Shown one piece after another: positions 50,201-56,459 of a stretch of DNA of 64,000 nt (positions are counted from its first letter, which is position 1; every line of letters begins with the position of its first letter). The position numbers and the translations under genes are program-made. Below the pieces are notes generated by a model, which saw only the letters and a list, made by a program, of their open reading frames with translations, did not search any database and had not been told where the DNA came from. This DNA comes from Clostridia bacterium (GTDB lineage: Bacteria; Bacillota; Clostridia; Oscillospirales; Acutalibacteraceae): NCBI GenBank assembly GCA_017549285.1, contig JAFYVE010000053.1, positions 104,894 through 168,893 on the forward strand, written 5' to 3'.

Positions 50201-51049
50201 CAGATCAGTGCAAAGGCTGTGGGTGTTGAAGATCCGACAATGTTTGTTTCTTACACCACAACATCAGATCTTTACACGGCTGAAGCTCTTATCCGTACTG
50301 CAACCGACCTTTCATACTCGGTAGACTCACTTCTTCGTCAGCAGAGTGAAGGTCAGCTCGGCTGGACTCCCGTTACCGGCTCTGACGGTAACACCTATTA
50401 CTCATCAGGTACAATTGTTATCCAGAATATTTCAGACGGTATAATTTCAATCACAAATATCAAGTGGACATTCCCCTCTGCAGGTTTCGGTTACTATGAA
50501 AACCTTGAAAATACTGCTCCGGCAGAAGAACCTGTAATGCTTATGTCAAACTATTCAACATTCAGAATGGCACGCTCGGCAGTAAGAGCTGTGAATGCAG
50601 ACCTTGAAATCGGTGAAGAAGATGTTACGGTTGAAAACAACAATGTAACTGCAGGTGAGAGTATAAAAGTCAATGTTTCAACTTCAACCGATGTTGATAC
50701 ACTTATCATCAGGGATGAAAACGGTAATGTTATCACTCCCGAAATAATTGAAAGCTATGTGGAAACAATTGACAATAAAGAAGTCAAACAGTGGACAGTC
50801 ACTCTTACTGAAGATGAGTCAGGCACATATACTTACACCATAACAGGTGCTTATGAAAACGGTTATGAATCAGGAATACCCGTTGAAATAACCGTAACAG
50901 TTGAGGATGTTCCTCAGAAAGAAGAAACACCTGAAGAAGAAGCTGATAAGGAACTTACATTCTTTGAAAAACTCATAGGTTTCTTCAACAGACTTATAGA
51001 TTTTTTCAGTAAACTTGTAAATATGCTTACAGGAAAGCAAGTCTTATGA
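41249..51049 (+). CDS. giant secreted multidomain GH2 glycosidase
   Basis: 3266 residues from the ATG at 41249 (GTG at 41240 is the GGGGTG ribosome site). Signal peptide to about residue 35. GH2 sugar-binding and Ig domains (~45-325) and catalytic barrel (~328-620) follow, with predicted acid/base Glu463 (VWDVGNELD) and nucleophile Glu531 (FVGSETAS), then a GEFIWTGFDYIGEP segment. An Ig-like domain (~784) follows. Next, about five lectin-like beta modules (IPDGKYILYNQG, IPDGDYVISLDY, VADGKYMITWGS) alternate with three FIVAR-like helical modules (~1261, ~1509, ~1955). A fibro-slime domain (EFSGDDDVLVYIDDVLVLDN) lies near 2360, and beta-sandwich domains follow (FTFAGTGFDLIS, ~2728). The tail is acidic, then an aromatic amphipathic helix (FFEKLIGFFNRLIDFFSKLV). 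There is no LPxTG or dockerin. Probably a surface enzyme for galactosidic glycans. Confidence 0.9.
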   Translation: MANKKTTKLKRLLSLVMSLLMVVTSVPVMSIVGLADELSGEQIATAPRYELNFNKGWKFNYGDVANAQSTAYSDKSWSDVSLPHDFSIIQDFTTSGTEGESGSLPGGTGWYRKSFILPQQVHDRVFVLNFGASYQETTVYVNGAKVGENFNGYNSFAFDISDYLYFDGVTQNVIAVKVVNNIPSSRWYSGSGLIGDVTLNVLRRVHIGRYGVQITTPDLASSNGTDGTTNINLEIHNVLNNAEPIDIVTDVLDSSGSVVASASKSLTVQPKTPTFVNLTAEVPSPALWSVDTPNMYKLRVRISENGEVVDEHYTDFGYTWSSWSQSTGFSLNGQKLKLKGVCMHLDQGGLGAAQEYDAFYRQIKILKEMGVNAIRGSHNVFPEAYIDVCNELGMLFMEEMFDGWYTSKNGNTYDFGPHFNVAIDSSNKIMGGSGMKWYQFVITQTIKRDRNNPSIFVWDVGNELDNYGDASVGSDIKNIIDGLDTRPILWGNNTGNKQTIDNYMDIFGGNYNLNTYLNNHSSYGMPFVGSETASALSSRGVYKYSYNDTANVSGDNYVHDANYAGGSAYQISAYDASKVGWGNTAADAWYYTIVNDWFSGEFIWTGFDYIGEPTPWNAYTGPNGPYAYPNSSYFGPIDTAGFYKDTAWLYNAFWNTDETTLHLVPGTWNSSNLVVDGSGYVDTAIYTNAPYVELLYNGNVIAKATGTTYRTAAGFTYTTYTETVVDSSLCKVGTLTDSNDHNLYPLFEVKYDSSATLTLKAYQSEGGAEITDTVGTKKVYSNRATGITVAAWNEDTTLTADGDSFNYIEVTAVDSNGNFANDYNGTINVTLTSNSGAGIIAAVDNGNAATAQKFQSSTALLSDTSAQIQMFNGKALIIVQSTENAGKINVTVAPTDLPYQSIGLTSVPETGAELTDEFEEVISQEVDVNNLDNAARKEFLEHSFEELEEPVTDVSYELYTLGSGAVTSIPSGYYVISGADATGNVSKGVLGTTSVSSGTIQTSGAAADVSSHMWSFALQDNGKYTISFTGEHVTNEFLNVTANGLEITGEPQELDVILSDGTVKIGDGTNFITYSSSSANTAGVSTNGTALKLYTVNGNEVKRFGNVGLVEDGTYIVYGYSYEKGSHVMSGTSVTYSNGAKRGIQQTTGTVTDNKIETAATNEWIFKYNPETRMYTMQNADKYLNIQQENTKVTLSDTPVELNISNGGNNKVLIHNGTYYLQDQDTNNYEMFSNWDGDGSNSWDKLSLYRKTTPTSAADIALYNAIEKALAENPAAYKDESFAALLDAVQDGIEKYGKDTVSDADKNAAVDAINAAFDALEKSDINPSLKDDIAGLQPPPENQEAGYIKYDAVSGTPIPDGKYILYNQGYIVKGTGTTATNTAGNTVYGLIRESKSYSGNEIKAAEINEITITRVSPTSNAYFLQNSEGQYLNIASSNNNVKFTNTQQQIFIEINSNNTVAFRNTSYYYIDHFRGEAFVFSSYSGSSTEANKSFTLFREQEEVNTTNRRALYDALQKGAATSSEFYTSATYNNLLLAMQNGYNVYVNDASTDAEIIAATQAIERAYDNLQYINLRPLLENQIANLTPPAGAQAQYGKYSATATSAIIPDGDYVISLDYDKRGTNGCWGIMTTTYVFEDGTFWDGMGWSATNAEPVVYPDGQTPTWHFERDANSGNYLISRINPDGDREYLYIPNAGNNDNCEMSATMSYSGKAAYWSIEIDETTGLVKIRNTSRTDHLITFCGQEAYDNNLIDGNLYVSAYQEGASSGGRDLRLQRVENGQLVDWCAPVADGKYMITWGSSTESDDSLTSVTYMTNNVPSDTTGALSYSSQVSISSAKKITAEVAHQVEFIHIEKNLYYIKNGQNYLNIDFDNQHVSNAQSLAYSSNPQALAVKGYADGRIAVYNPNVYNSEYYVFIDRYSTYFSTWGQKMSATDTTDYQRHLRLFSYEQMISDTTTQQQLYNKIHEAIVIDQGNYSDESYHNLLIAIKNGVDSYNNDSTDAQWQAAIDAIDAAINALEIAKTSFPATIYKYGYNSPTEYLDGGNDFNEIAYLEMFDKIINTPEIYDQVKAVIGYDTATWASDSERNAALEAVVMEYAKLYTIAFMGKSVSTVADNARLIPYLTFWNVWDKPNTKGQNEQINDGASVQGLFSTTLGEDGLPGSHAPYDDVLNYLNTSVTVHTNVSNRNVEGIHSNLTKNITRNNSTSTITLVPLENISVHVPDFFSRNVIESADKLDNPRSTYAKYYWDMQFPFVQYTNMFGVNTYVYDSSDTQRVFQASYNDANHTATAQLTEIPENSELGKVWGPNSWSNGRGFFPFNNRLDGSNASMTTAEAAIYHFGMSFSTEFYIPSTGQYGDGNDIVFEFSGDDDVLVYIDDVLVLDNGGLHGPRYSNINFTKKSVSYQFLSDVESGSVINPGSEGVTYTYGAENTGISTQNQAALEYLNKVATDGQQHTFTFYYLERGSTDSNCKLMFNIQKISDYVKLNDQSYVVDFGLPVEFDVKENNELSAPEGYELASYDYIGVTNRVPASANSLVMFTEPTDDEVTRFGNNAQMDFEGNFGTYFIQKDGNITYQPKTMQFSNAGSIYLCAKVEHDPTYKEGTVYYAFEKITIIPATTIYYEDDFEGDAITYTDGTVPDGQNNPDKYGVWQNVTNSLPTGVIKGEIYQHTDRPGATDSNAYGYDEAYDECAMYSGYSAKYVTVSAKNNPNATYSGGAGASWPEAEFTFAGTGFDLISVTSKDTGTMNLTVIDENGKTVKNHTVNTYYGYTYGQIYRAANGSETLTVTDKPLYLTDNRGYTDTPTYYAENGSIVTENTTGNLEPAYAFGWITENIPEEDNALYQIPVIKVTDLDYGTYTVKITPMYSSRMDVAKDGAYDFYVDAVRIYNPAGIGDSLTNSTISYAYTQDREANPDYLELRNMLIATNKLTNDGTSAEGVVFIDGISDNDDVSKYTSGGPNNELYLLKGQAVAFQIWASSVPDDIQISAKAVGVEDPTMFVSYTTTSDLYTAEALIRTATDLSYSVDSLLRQQSEGQLGWTPVTGSDGNTYYSSGTIVIQNISDGIISITNIKWTFPSAGFGYYENLENTAPAEEPVMLMSNYSTFRMARSAVRAVNADLEIGEEDVTVENNNVTAGESIKVNVSTSTDVDTLIIRDENGNVITPEIIESYVETIDNKEVKQWTVTLTEDESGTYTYTITGAYENGYESGIPVEITVTVEDVPQKEETPEEEADKELTFFEKLIGFFNRLIDFFSKLVNMLTGKQVL

Positions 51050-51065
51050 AAGGAGGAGTAAAAGT

Positions 51066-51308
51066 ATGAAAAAAGCATATTCCAGACCGATTATTGTTTT
51101 TGATAATTTTGAGTTGACAGAGAATATTGCAGCCGGATGTTCATATATTTCATCAAATATTGCACCGTATCAATGTGCTGTACTTGATAAAGAATTCGGT
51201 TATACAATTTTTTCTGATTACTCAATTTGTGATTCCACTCCTCCCGGAGGAAATGACTCAATCTGTTACCACGTACCCACAGCTGACTACAGTGTTTACA
51301 CTTCATAA
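51066..51308 (+). CDS. 80-residue cysteine-containing peptide, possible RiPP-type precursor
   Basis: MKKAYSRPIIVFDNFELTENIAAGC then a tail rich in Ser, Tyr, Asp and Pro. Four Cys at 25, 37, 55 and 67 are spaced symmetrically, C-x11-C-x17-C-x11-C. There is no hydrophobic signal peptide. The start has AAAGGAGG at ideal spacing and lies 16 nt after the giant GH2 gene, so they are co-transcribed. The first ~24 residues look like a conserved leader (a KPxI-type strand, then an acidic helix, then AAGC), as in short clostridial peptides of unknown role. A modified-peptide precursor or small cell-surface peptide are both possible. No radical-SAM, lanthionine or protease gene is adjacent, so no modification can be assigned. 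Confidence 0.6.
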   Translation: MKKAYSRPIIVFDNFELTENIAAGCSYISSNIAPYQCAVLDKEFGYTIFSDYSICDSTPPGGNDSICYHVPTADYSVYTS

Positions 51309-51329
51309 GCTCAGAAAAAACAGAACAAT

Positions 51330-51369
51330 GCCGTATCACCCTATAAAAGAGTGATACGGCGCTTTTTTT
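51330..51369 (+). terminator. terminator after the giant GH2/peptide pair
   Basis: A 10-bp perfect stem, GCCGTATCAC (51330-51339) with GTGATACGGC (51351-51360), then GC and seven T residues. Confidence 0.95.
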
Positions 51370-51508
51370 ATAAAACGAGTGATTTATTCAACAGATGCTT
51401 CAGATTTGTCAACATTTTCAATAATTATAAAAAATGATTTTGTATGATTTAAACAAACTTGATTGAGCAATTTCTACAACGGAATTAATCTTAATTTACA
51501 TCTGTTTA

Positions 51509-51543
51509 TTGACTTTATCCTATATTTTTGTTACTATATAGTA
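51509..51543 (+). promoter_or_regulatory. promoter of the SCP2/aminotransferase/transketolase operon with palindrome
   Basis: -35 TTGACT (51509-51514), 17-bp spacer, -10 TACTAT (51532-51537). The -10 is the left half of a perfect 12-bp palindrome, TACTATATAGTA (51532-51543), a candidate operator. 51370-51508 is AT-rich with nothing else seen. Confidence 0.65.
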
Positions 51544-51572
51544 GTATATAAGCATAAAAAGGAGGAATTGCT

Positions 51573-52331
51573 TTGACAGACGCAAAAACACTCGCATATA
51601 TCAATTTATATGCTGTTCTTGGTACACTTGAAAATCTTTGTGCACTGGATGAGGATGCAAGAAATCTTCTTACAAACAAAAAGCCCATCACAATAGGTAT
51701 TGAAGTCAAGGGCGGTCCTGCGGCAACAATTACTTTTAAAAACGGCAGATGCAGAATGGAAGACGGCATCGGCCCCTGTGACATCAAACTTCCTTTCTCA
51801 TCCTGTGAGAAATTCAACGGAATGATTGACGGCACTGTTACTCCCATTCCCTCAAAAGGTTTCCAGCATATCGGCTTTCTTCTTAAGGAATTTGTTCCCC
51901 TTACGGATCTTCTCTCAAAATATATGAGACCCGATCCTGAAGACCTTAAGGATGAAAAGTTTTTTGAAATCAGCACAACACTTATGTTCTACACTATTGC
52001 TGTTGCAATAGCTCAGATAGGCAATAACGATGAAATCGGTAAGTTCTCTGCTGACCATATGGTTGACGGCGAAATTCTTATGGGTATCAAGAATGGTCCC
52101 AAGGCTACAATCAGAGTAAACAACCACAGACTTATCACAGTCAAGAAGGGTACTGATACTCCCAGAGCTCTTATGGAGTTTGAATCAATAAAGCTTGCCC
52201 GCGACCTTTTCGACGGCAAAGTCAACTCCGTTGCATGTGTCGGCGAAGGCAAAATCAGAATGGGCGGTATGATCTCCATGGTTGATAATATGAACAGAAT
52301 TCTCGACCTTGTAGGTCTTTATCTTGCATAA
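51573..52331 (+). CDS. double SCP2-like lipid-binding protein (first of operon)
   Basis: 252 residues from a TTG start with AAGGAGG 7 nt upstream. Two repeats of an SCP2-like fold are visible: residues ~45-115 (PAATITFKNGRCRMEDGIGPCDIKLPF... then an amphipathic helix) and ~165-252 (PKATIRVNNHRLITVKKGTDTPRALMEF... with a C-terminal Gly-rich helix region). SCP2 domains bind fatty acyl or isoprenoid ligands in a hydrophobic tunnel. No catalytic motif and no signal peptide. It opens an operon whose last gene is a related double SCP2-like protein; in between lie PLP- and thiamine-dependent enzymes. A carrier or scaffold for a lipid-linked substrate is an inference from this context. Confidence 0.65.
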   Translation: MTDAKTLAYINLYAVLGTLENLCALDEDARNLLTNKKPITIGIEVKGGPAATITFKNGRCRMEDGIGPCDIKLPFSSCEKFNGMIDGTVTPIPSKGFQHIGFLLKEFVPLTDLLSKYMRPDPEDLKDEKFFEISTTLMFYTIAVAIAQIGNNDEIGKFSADHMVDGEILMGIKNGPKATIRVNNHRLITVKKGTDTPRALMEFESIKLARDLFDGKVNSVACVGEGKIRMGGMISMVDNMNRILDLVGLYLA

Positions 52332-52344
52332 GGAGGGTACATAA

Positions 52345-53610
52345 ATGGCTTCAAAAAATTATACAAATCATAAACAGAGCCGTGAATGGTTCAAAAGAGC
52401 CGTTGACGTAATACCCTCAGGTATTTACGGTCACTTAGGCCCTGCAGAAGGTCTGTGGGTTCCCACAACTTCATGGCCTTTCTTCTCAGAAAGAGCTGAA
52501 GGCTCATATATGTGGGACGTTGATGGCAACAGATATATCGACTATATGTGTGCTTACGGCCCCAATGTTCTCGGTTACAATGACCCCGATGTCAATGCTG
52601 CTGCTATGAAGCAGGCAGAAATTGCAAACTGTACAACAACACCTTCATACAAGATGGTTGAGTTCGCTGAACTTATGGTTGACACAGTTGCATCTGCTGA
52701 CTGGGCATTCTTTGCAAAGAACGGTAACGATACAACTCAGGCTGCTATTATGTGTGCCCGTTATCATACACATAAGAAAAAGATTATTTTCGTAAACGGC
52801 TTCTATCACGGTGTTTCAATGTGGACACAGAAGCTTGACTATCCCGGTGTTCTTCCCGAAGACGTTGCAAATAACCTTTATGTTGACTGGAACGATATCC
52901 CCGCACTTGAGAAGCTTATTGCTGAAAATAAGGGTGAAATTGCTGCATTTATCGCAACTCCCTATATGCACGGTAACTTCCTTGATAACGTTCTTCCTGC
53001 TGACGGTTACTGGCAGAAAGTAAGAAAACTCTGTACAGATAATAACATCGTTCTTATCGTGGACGACGTACGTTGCGGTTTCAGACTTGACCTTGCAGGT
53101 TCTGACCATTACTACGGCTTTGAAGCTGACCTTATCTGCTTCTGTAAAGCACTTGCAAACGGCTGGAACGTTTCCTGTCTTTGCGGTAAGGACTTCCTCA
53201 AGAGTGCAATGAGCGGTCTTTCATACACAGGAAGCTACTGGATGAGTGCTGTTCCTTTCGCAGCAGGTATTGCCTGTATCGAAAAGCTCAAGAAGCTCGA
53301 TGCTCCCGCAATGTTCAAGAAACTCGGTACACAGCTTACAGACGGTCTTAAGGCTGCAGCTGCAAACAACGGTTTTGACCTTGTATGTTCAGGTGAACCC
53401 GCACTCTTCTATCTCAGAATAGCTAACGATGACAGCTTGTTCCTGCATCAGGACTGGGTTCAGGAAATGGTAAGCAGAGGCATTTTCATCACAAGCCATC
53501 ACAACCATTTCATCAATGCTTCTCTTACAGAAGAAGACATCAAGTACACAATCGATGTTGCTGAAGATGCATTCAAGGCTGTAAGAAAACGCCACCCCGA
53601 AGCATTCTGA
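52345..53610 (+). CDS. class III PLP-dependent aminotransferase (glutamate-1-semialdehyde aminomutase-like)
   Basis: 421 residues, ribosome site AAGGAGG. Class III motifs: DVDGNRYIDYMCAYGPNVLGYNDP, the small-domain FAKNGNDTTQAAIMCARYHT, FVNGFYHG, LIVDDVRCGFRLD (the Asp that contacts the PLP ring nitrogen; Asp-Asp-Val replaces the usual Asp-Glu-Val) and the Schiff-base Lys268 in FCKALANGW. It resembles HemL, but there is no heme gene nearby. Related aminotransferases make amino sugars and amino alcohols in secondary pathways. It stands between the first SCP2-like gene (13 nt away) and a split transketolase, so an aldehyde or keto product of one could be substrate for the other. Confidence 0.85.
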   Translation: MASKNYTNHKQSREWFKRAVDVIPSGIYGHLGPAEGLWVPTTSWPFFSERAEGSYMWDVDGNRYIDYMCAYGPNVLGYNDPDVNAAAMKQAEIANCTTTPSYKMVEFAELMVDTVASADWAFFAKNGNDTTQAAIMCARYHTHKKKIIFVNGFYHGVSMWTQKLDYPGVLPEDVANNLYVDWNDIPALEKLIAENKGEIAAFIATPYMHGNFLDNVLPADGYWQKVRKLCTDNNIVLIVDDVRCGFRLDLAGSDHYYGFEADLICFCKALANGWNVSCLCGKDFLKSAMSGLSYTGSYWMSAVPFAAGIACIEKLKKLDAPAMFKKLGTQLTDGLKAAAANNGFDLVCSGEPALFYLRIANDDSLFLHQDWVQEMVSRGIFITSHHNHFINASLTEEDIKYTIDVAEDAFKAVRKRHPEAF

Positions 53611-53630
53611 TTTAAATTACAAAGAAATTA

Positions 53631-53658
53631 ATTGTACATTGTAAATTGTACATTGTAA
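53631..53658 (+). repeat. 14-bp direct repeat in the aminotransferase-transketolase gap
   Basis: ATTGTACATTGTAA occurs twice head to tail (53631-53644 and 53645-53658) and contains the internal inverted repeat TTGTACA. It lies in the 77-bp gap before the transketolase N-subunit. Confidence 0.6.
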
Positions 53659-53687
53659 ATTGCTAAAAATGAATGGAGGAAAAATTT

Positions 53688-54560
53688 ATGCCACTTTCAA
53701 AACAGGAATGGCTTGCTCTTGAAAAGAAAGCATACGAGCTTCGTCTGCTTACTCTTGATACAACAAAATGGGCAGGCAGTGCACACATCGGCGGCGGTAT
53801 GAGTGCTCTCGATGTTATGACAGTACTTTACCACAAGTATATGAATATCGATGTCAAGAATCCCCAGTGGGAAGACAGAGACAGATTCATTCTTTCAAAG
53901 GGTCACGTAGGTGTAGCTTATGCACCCGTACTCTGCGATCTCGGTTTCAATGATAAGGAGCTTCTCAAGACATTCAACCTTTCAAACTCAACAATGGGTA
54001 TTCATCTTGACTCAAACAAGGTTGTCGGTGTTGATGCTTCAACAGGCTCACTCGGTCACGGTATGTCAATCGCAGTCGGTACTGCTCTTGCAGCAAAGGT
54101 AAGAGGTAAGGATTATAAGACTTACGTTCTTCTCGGTGACGGTGAATGTGACGAAGGTTCAAACTGGGAAGCAGCTATGTCAGCAGCTCATTACAAGACC
54201 ACAAATATGATTTCTTTCGTTGACCGTAACAAGTGTATGATCGACGGCAGAACAGAAGATGTTATGCGTCTTGAACCTTTTGCAGACAAATGGACAGCTT
54301 TCGGCTTTGTTACAAAGGTTATTGACGGTAACAATATCAAAGAAATCTGCGACGCTATTGACGAAGCACTCGCAAATGAAACAGATTCTCCCTATATGAT
54401 CGTTCTTGACACCAAGAAGGGTGAAGGTATTGATTATATGGAAGATAACTATGTATGGCATTACGGCGCTCTTGATGATACAAAGTATCAGCAGGCTAAG
54501 GAAAGCCTTGAAAGACATTATCAGAAGAGAATTGCAAGAGTAGAAAAGGAGGCTGAATAA
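53688..54560 (+). CDS. transketolase, N-terminal (thiamine-binding) subunit
   Basis: 290 residues from the ATG at 53688; the ATG 15 nt earlier lies in the GGAGG ribosome site. Thiamine-diphosphate motif GDGECDEGSNWEAAMSAAHYK at 150 onward, ending in FVDRNKCMIDG, plus SAHIGGGMSALDVMTVLYHKYM and SKGHVGVAYAPVLCDLGF, which has the substrate-binding His. It needs the next gene for the pyrimidine-binding domain. Split transketolases are common in Firmicutes and can be housekeeping or dedicated to a special sugar pathway; here the flanking aminotransferase and SCP2-like genes favour a dedicated role. Confidence 0.93.
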   Translation: MPLSKQEWLALEKKAYELRLLTLDTTKWAGSAHIGGGMSALDVMTVLYHKYMNIDVKNPQWEDRDRFILSKGHVGVAYAPVLCDLGFNDKELLKTFNLSNSTMGIHLDSNKVVGVDASTGSLGHGMSIAVGTALAAKVRGKDYKTYVLLGDGECDEGSNWEAAMSAAHYKTTNMISFVDRNKCMIDGRTEDVMRLEPFADKWTAFGFVTKVIDGNNIKEICDAIDEALANETDSPYMIVLDTKKGEGIDYMEDNYVWHYGALDDTKYQQAKESLERHYQKRIARVEKEAE

Positions 54561-54561
54561 T

Positions 54562-55572
54562 ATGGCAGGCGGATTAACCTATACAGCACTCGATTCAACA
54601 TCACTCTCCACAGCGGAGATTTACGGTCAGGCTCTCGTTGAGCTCGGTGAAGCACATCCCGAAGTTGTTGCTCTCACAGCTGACCTTGCTAAGTCAACAA
54701 AAATCGGTGAATTCCAGAAGAAGTTCCCCGACAGATTCTTCAACGTAGGTATCGCAGAACAGAATATGTTCGGTGTTGCTGCAGGTATGGCAAGAGCAGG
54801 TCTTGTTCCCTTCCTTTCAACATTCTCACAGTTCGCATCATTCCGTTCAGCTGACCAGCTTCATACAGACCTCTGCTACCAGAACGTAAATGCAAAGGTT
54901 ATTGCTACTCATTCAGGTACATCATTCGGTCAGGCAGGTTCAACTCATCACGCAATCTGTGACTTTGCTCTTGTACGTTCAATTCCCAATCTTACAGTTA
55001 TCTGTCCCGCAGACGGTCTTGAAACATATAATGCTGTTATGGCAGCTTATGAAACACCCGGCCCCTTCTATATCAGAATCAACCGTGGTTTTGACAGAGT
55101 TCTTTACAAGACTCCCGATTACGGTTTCCAGATCGGTAAGGCTGTAACAGTTCACGAAGGAACAGACATCACAATCATCGCTACAGGTTCTTGCGTATTC
55201 CAGGCTTGGGAAGCAGCAGAATTCCTTGATAAGAACGACGGTCTTAAGGTTCGTGTTCTCGATATGCATACAATCAAACCCATCGATAAAGAAGCTATCA
55301 TCAAGGCTGTTATGGATACACGCCGTATCATCACAGTAGAAGACCATAACGTTATCGGCGGTCTCGGCTCAGCAGTTGCTGAAGTTATGGCTGAAGCAGG
55401 TAAGGGTTGTGCATTCAAGAAGCTCGGTCATCAGGATAAGTTTGCACCTATCGGTCTCCACGAGGATATTATGAATGCTGTCGGCATCGACTCAAACGGT
55501 ATCATCAATGCTGTCAGAGAAACAATGAAGATGGACTTCGAAGAAGACGACAACTGGGACGACGAAGTATAA
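54562..55572 (+). CDS. transketolase, C-terminal subunit
   Basis: 336 residues starting 1 nt after the N-subunit stop. Contains the pyrimidine-binding domain with the cofactor-activating Glu (GIAEQNMFGVAAGMARAG), STFSQFASFRSADQLH, HSGTSFGQAGSTHHAICD and the C-terminal transketolase domain (ITIIATGSCVFQAWEAAEFL; GGLGSAVAEVMAE). With the previous gene it forms one active site that moves a two-carbon ketol unit between sugars. All expected residues are intact. Confidence 0.93.
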   Translation: MAGGLTYTALDSTSLSTAEIYGQALVELGEAHPEVVALTADLAKSTKIGEFQKKFPDRFFNVGIAEQNMFGVAAGMARAGLVPFLSTFSQFASFRSADQLHTDLCYQNVNAKVIATHSGTSFGQAGSTHHAICDFALVRSIPNLTVICPADGLETYNAVMAAYETPGPFYIRINRGFDRVLYKTPDYGFQIGKAVTVHEGTDITIIATGSCVFQAWEAAEFLDKNDGLKVRVLDMHTIKPIDKEAIIKAVMDTRRIITVEDHNVIGGLGSAVAEVMAEAGKGCAFKKLGHQDKFAPIGLHEDIMNAVGIDSNGIINAVRETMKMDFEEDDNWDDEV

Positions 55573-55594
55573 TCTTTACAAGGAGGAACTAAAA

Positions 55595-56404
55595 ATGGCT
55601 TCAAGAGAAGAATTTTTAACCAATAAAATTTTTATGAATGCCGTATTACCCCTTTTAAAGGTTATTGTTGCTGACACACCGTCACTTGCTAAAAAGTTCA
55701 AGGCTGTTCACTGTGTTTATCAGGTGAGCGCTATCGATAAGGATGCTCCCGACGGAAAATATGCAACTCATTTTCAGGTTAACTCTGATGAATGGGTAAT
55801 ACACACAGAAAAAGTTGAACCCAAGCCTATGGTTGAGCTTGAGTTCCAGAGTGTTGAGGCTATGAACCTTTTCTTCAAGGGTAAAATCGGCCCCAAGACA
55901 CTCCCCAAAATGAAGGGTGTTGTAAAAAACCCCGGTGCATTTATGGCATTTATGATGGCACTTCTTAAAATGTCATCAATTCTGACTGCAAAAGAACCCC
56001 CTGAAAAGGAAGAAGACAAGAGACTTATGGTTAAGTGCTATTTCTACCTCCTTTCAAGCGGTATCAGCCAGCTTAACAAGAACGGTCACGAAGAAATTCA
56101 CGAATGGGCAAAGAAGAGCCCCGACCGTGTTTATGCATGGGCAGTCAATGACGAACCTACAGTATCTGCTTACATCCGTGTTAAGGCAGGTAAGACAAGA
56201 GCCGGCAGAGGTACCTACAAGAGAGCTCTCCCGTTCTTCACTATGAGATTTGACTCATTTGACAGCGCTCTCGGCATCCTTATGCAGACTGCAGATATGC
56301 TCGACTCCACAAGAAGCGGTAAGCTTATTATGGACGGTGCTCCCGAATTCGGCGCACAGATCGGTGACTTTATGATGCAGGTCGGTGCAATGGCACAGGG
56401 CTAA
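55595..56404 (+). CDS. double SCP2-like lipid-binding protein (last of operon)
   Basis: 269 residues, ribosome site AAGGAGG. Two SCP2-like halves: ~55-125 (ATHFQVNSDEWVIHTEKVEPKPMVELEFQSVEAMNLFFKGKIGP) and ~185-269 (PTVSAYIRVKAGKTRAGRG..., then FTMRFDSFDSALGILMQTADML and a Gly-rich end GAPEFGAQIGDFM). The halves follow the same strand-strand-helix order as the first protein of the operon, but overall identity is low. No membrane segment. It closes the operon 22 nt after the transketolase. Having a similar pair at both ends suggests they act together, perhaps as a heterodimer around a lipophilic ligand. Function not established. Confidence 0.62.
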   Translation: MASREEFLTNKIFMNAVLPLLKVIVADTPSLAKKFKAVHCVYQVSAIDKDAPDGKYATHFQVNSDEWVIHTEKVEPKPMVELEFQSVEAMNLFFKGKIGPKTLPKMKGVVKNPGAFMAFMMALLKMSSILTAKEPPEKEEDKRLMVKCYFYLLSSGISQLNKNGHEEIHEWAKKSPDRVYAWAVNDEPTVSAYIRVKAGKTRAGRGTYKRALPFFTMRFDSFDSALGILMQTADMLDSTRSGKLIMDGAPEFGAQIGDFMMQVGAMAQG

Positions 56405-56420
56405 TTCCTATAATAACAAT

Positions 56421-56458
56421 CACCCGAAGAAGATTACTCTTCCTCGGGTGTTTTTTTT
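56421..56458. terminator. terminator between the SCP2 operon and the GH78-like gene
   Basis: CACCCGA and GAAGA (56421-56433) pair with TCTTC and TCGGGTG (56438-56450) around a single mismatch, then eight T residues. It sits between convergent genes. Confidence 0.9.
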
Positions 56459-56459
56459 A

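Noticed and set aside
53688-55572. Sulfoquinovose sulfo-transketolase (SqwGH) pathway
   Set aside because: Split transketolase alone is not specific, and no isomerase, sulfoacetaldehyde reductase, kinase or sulfonate transporter gene is nearby.
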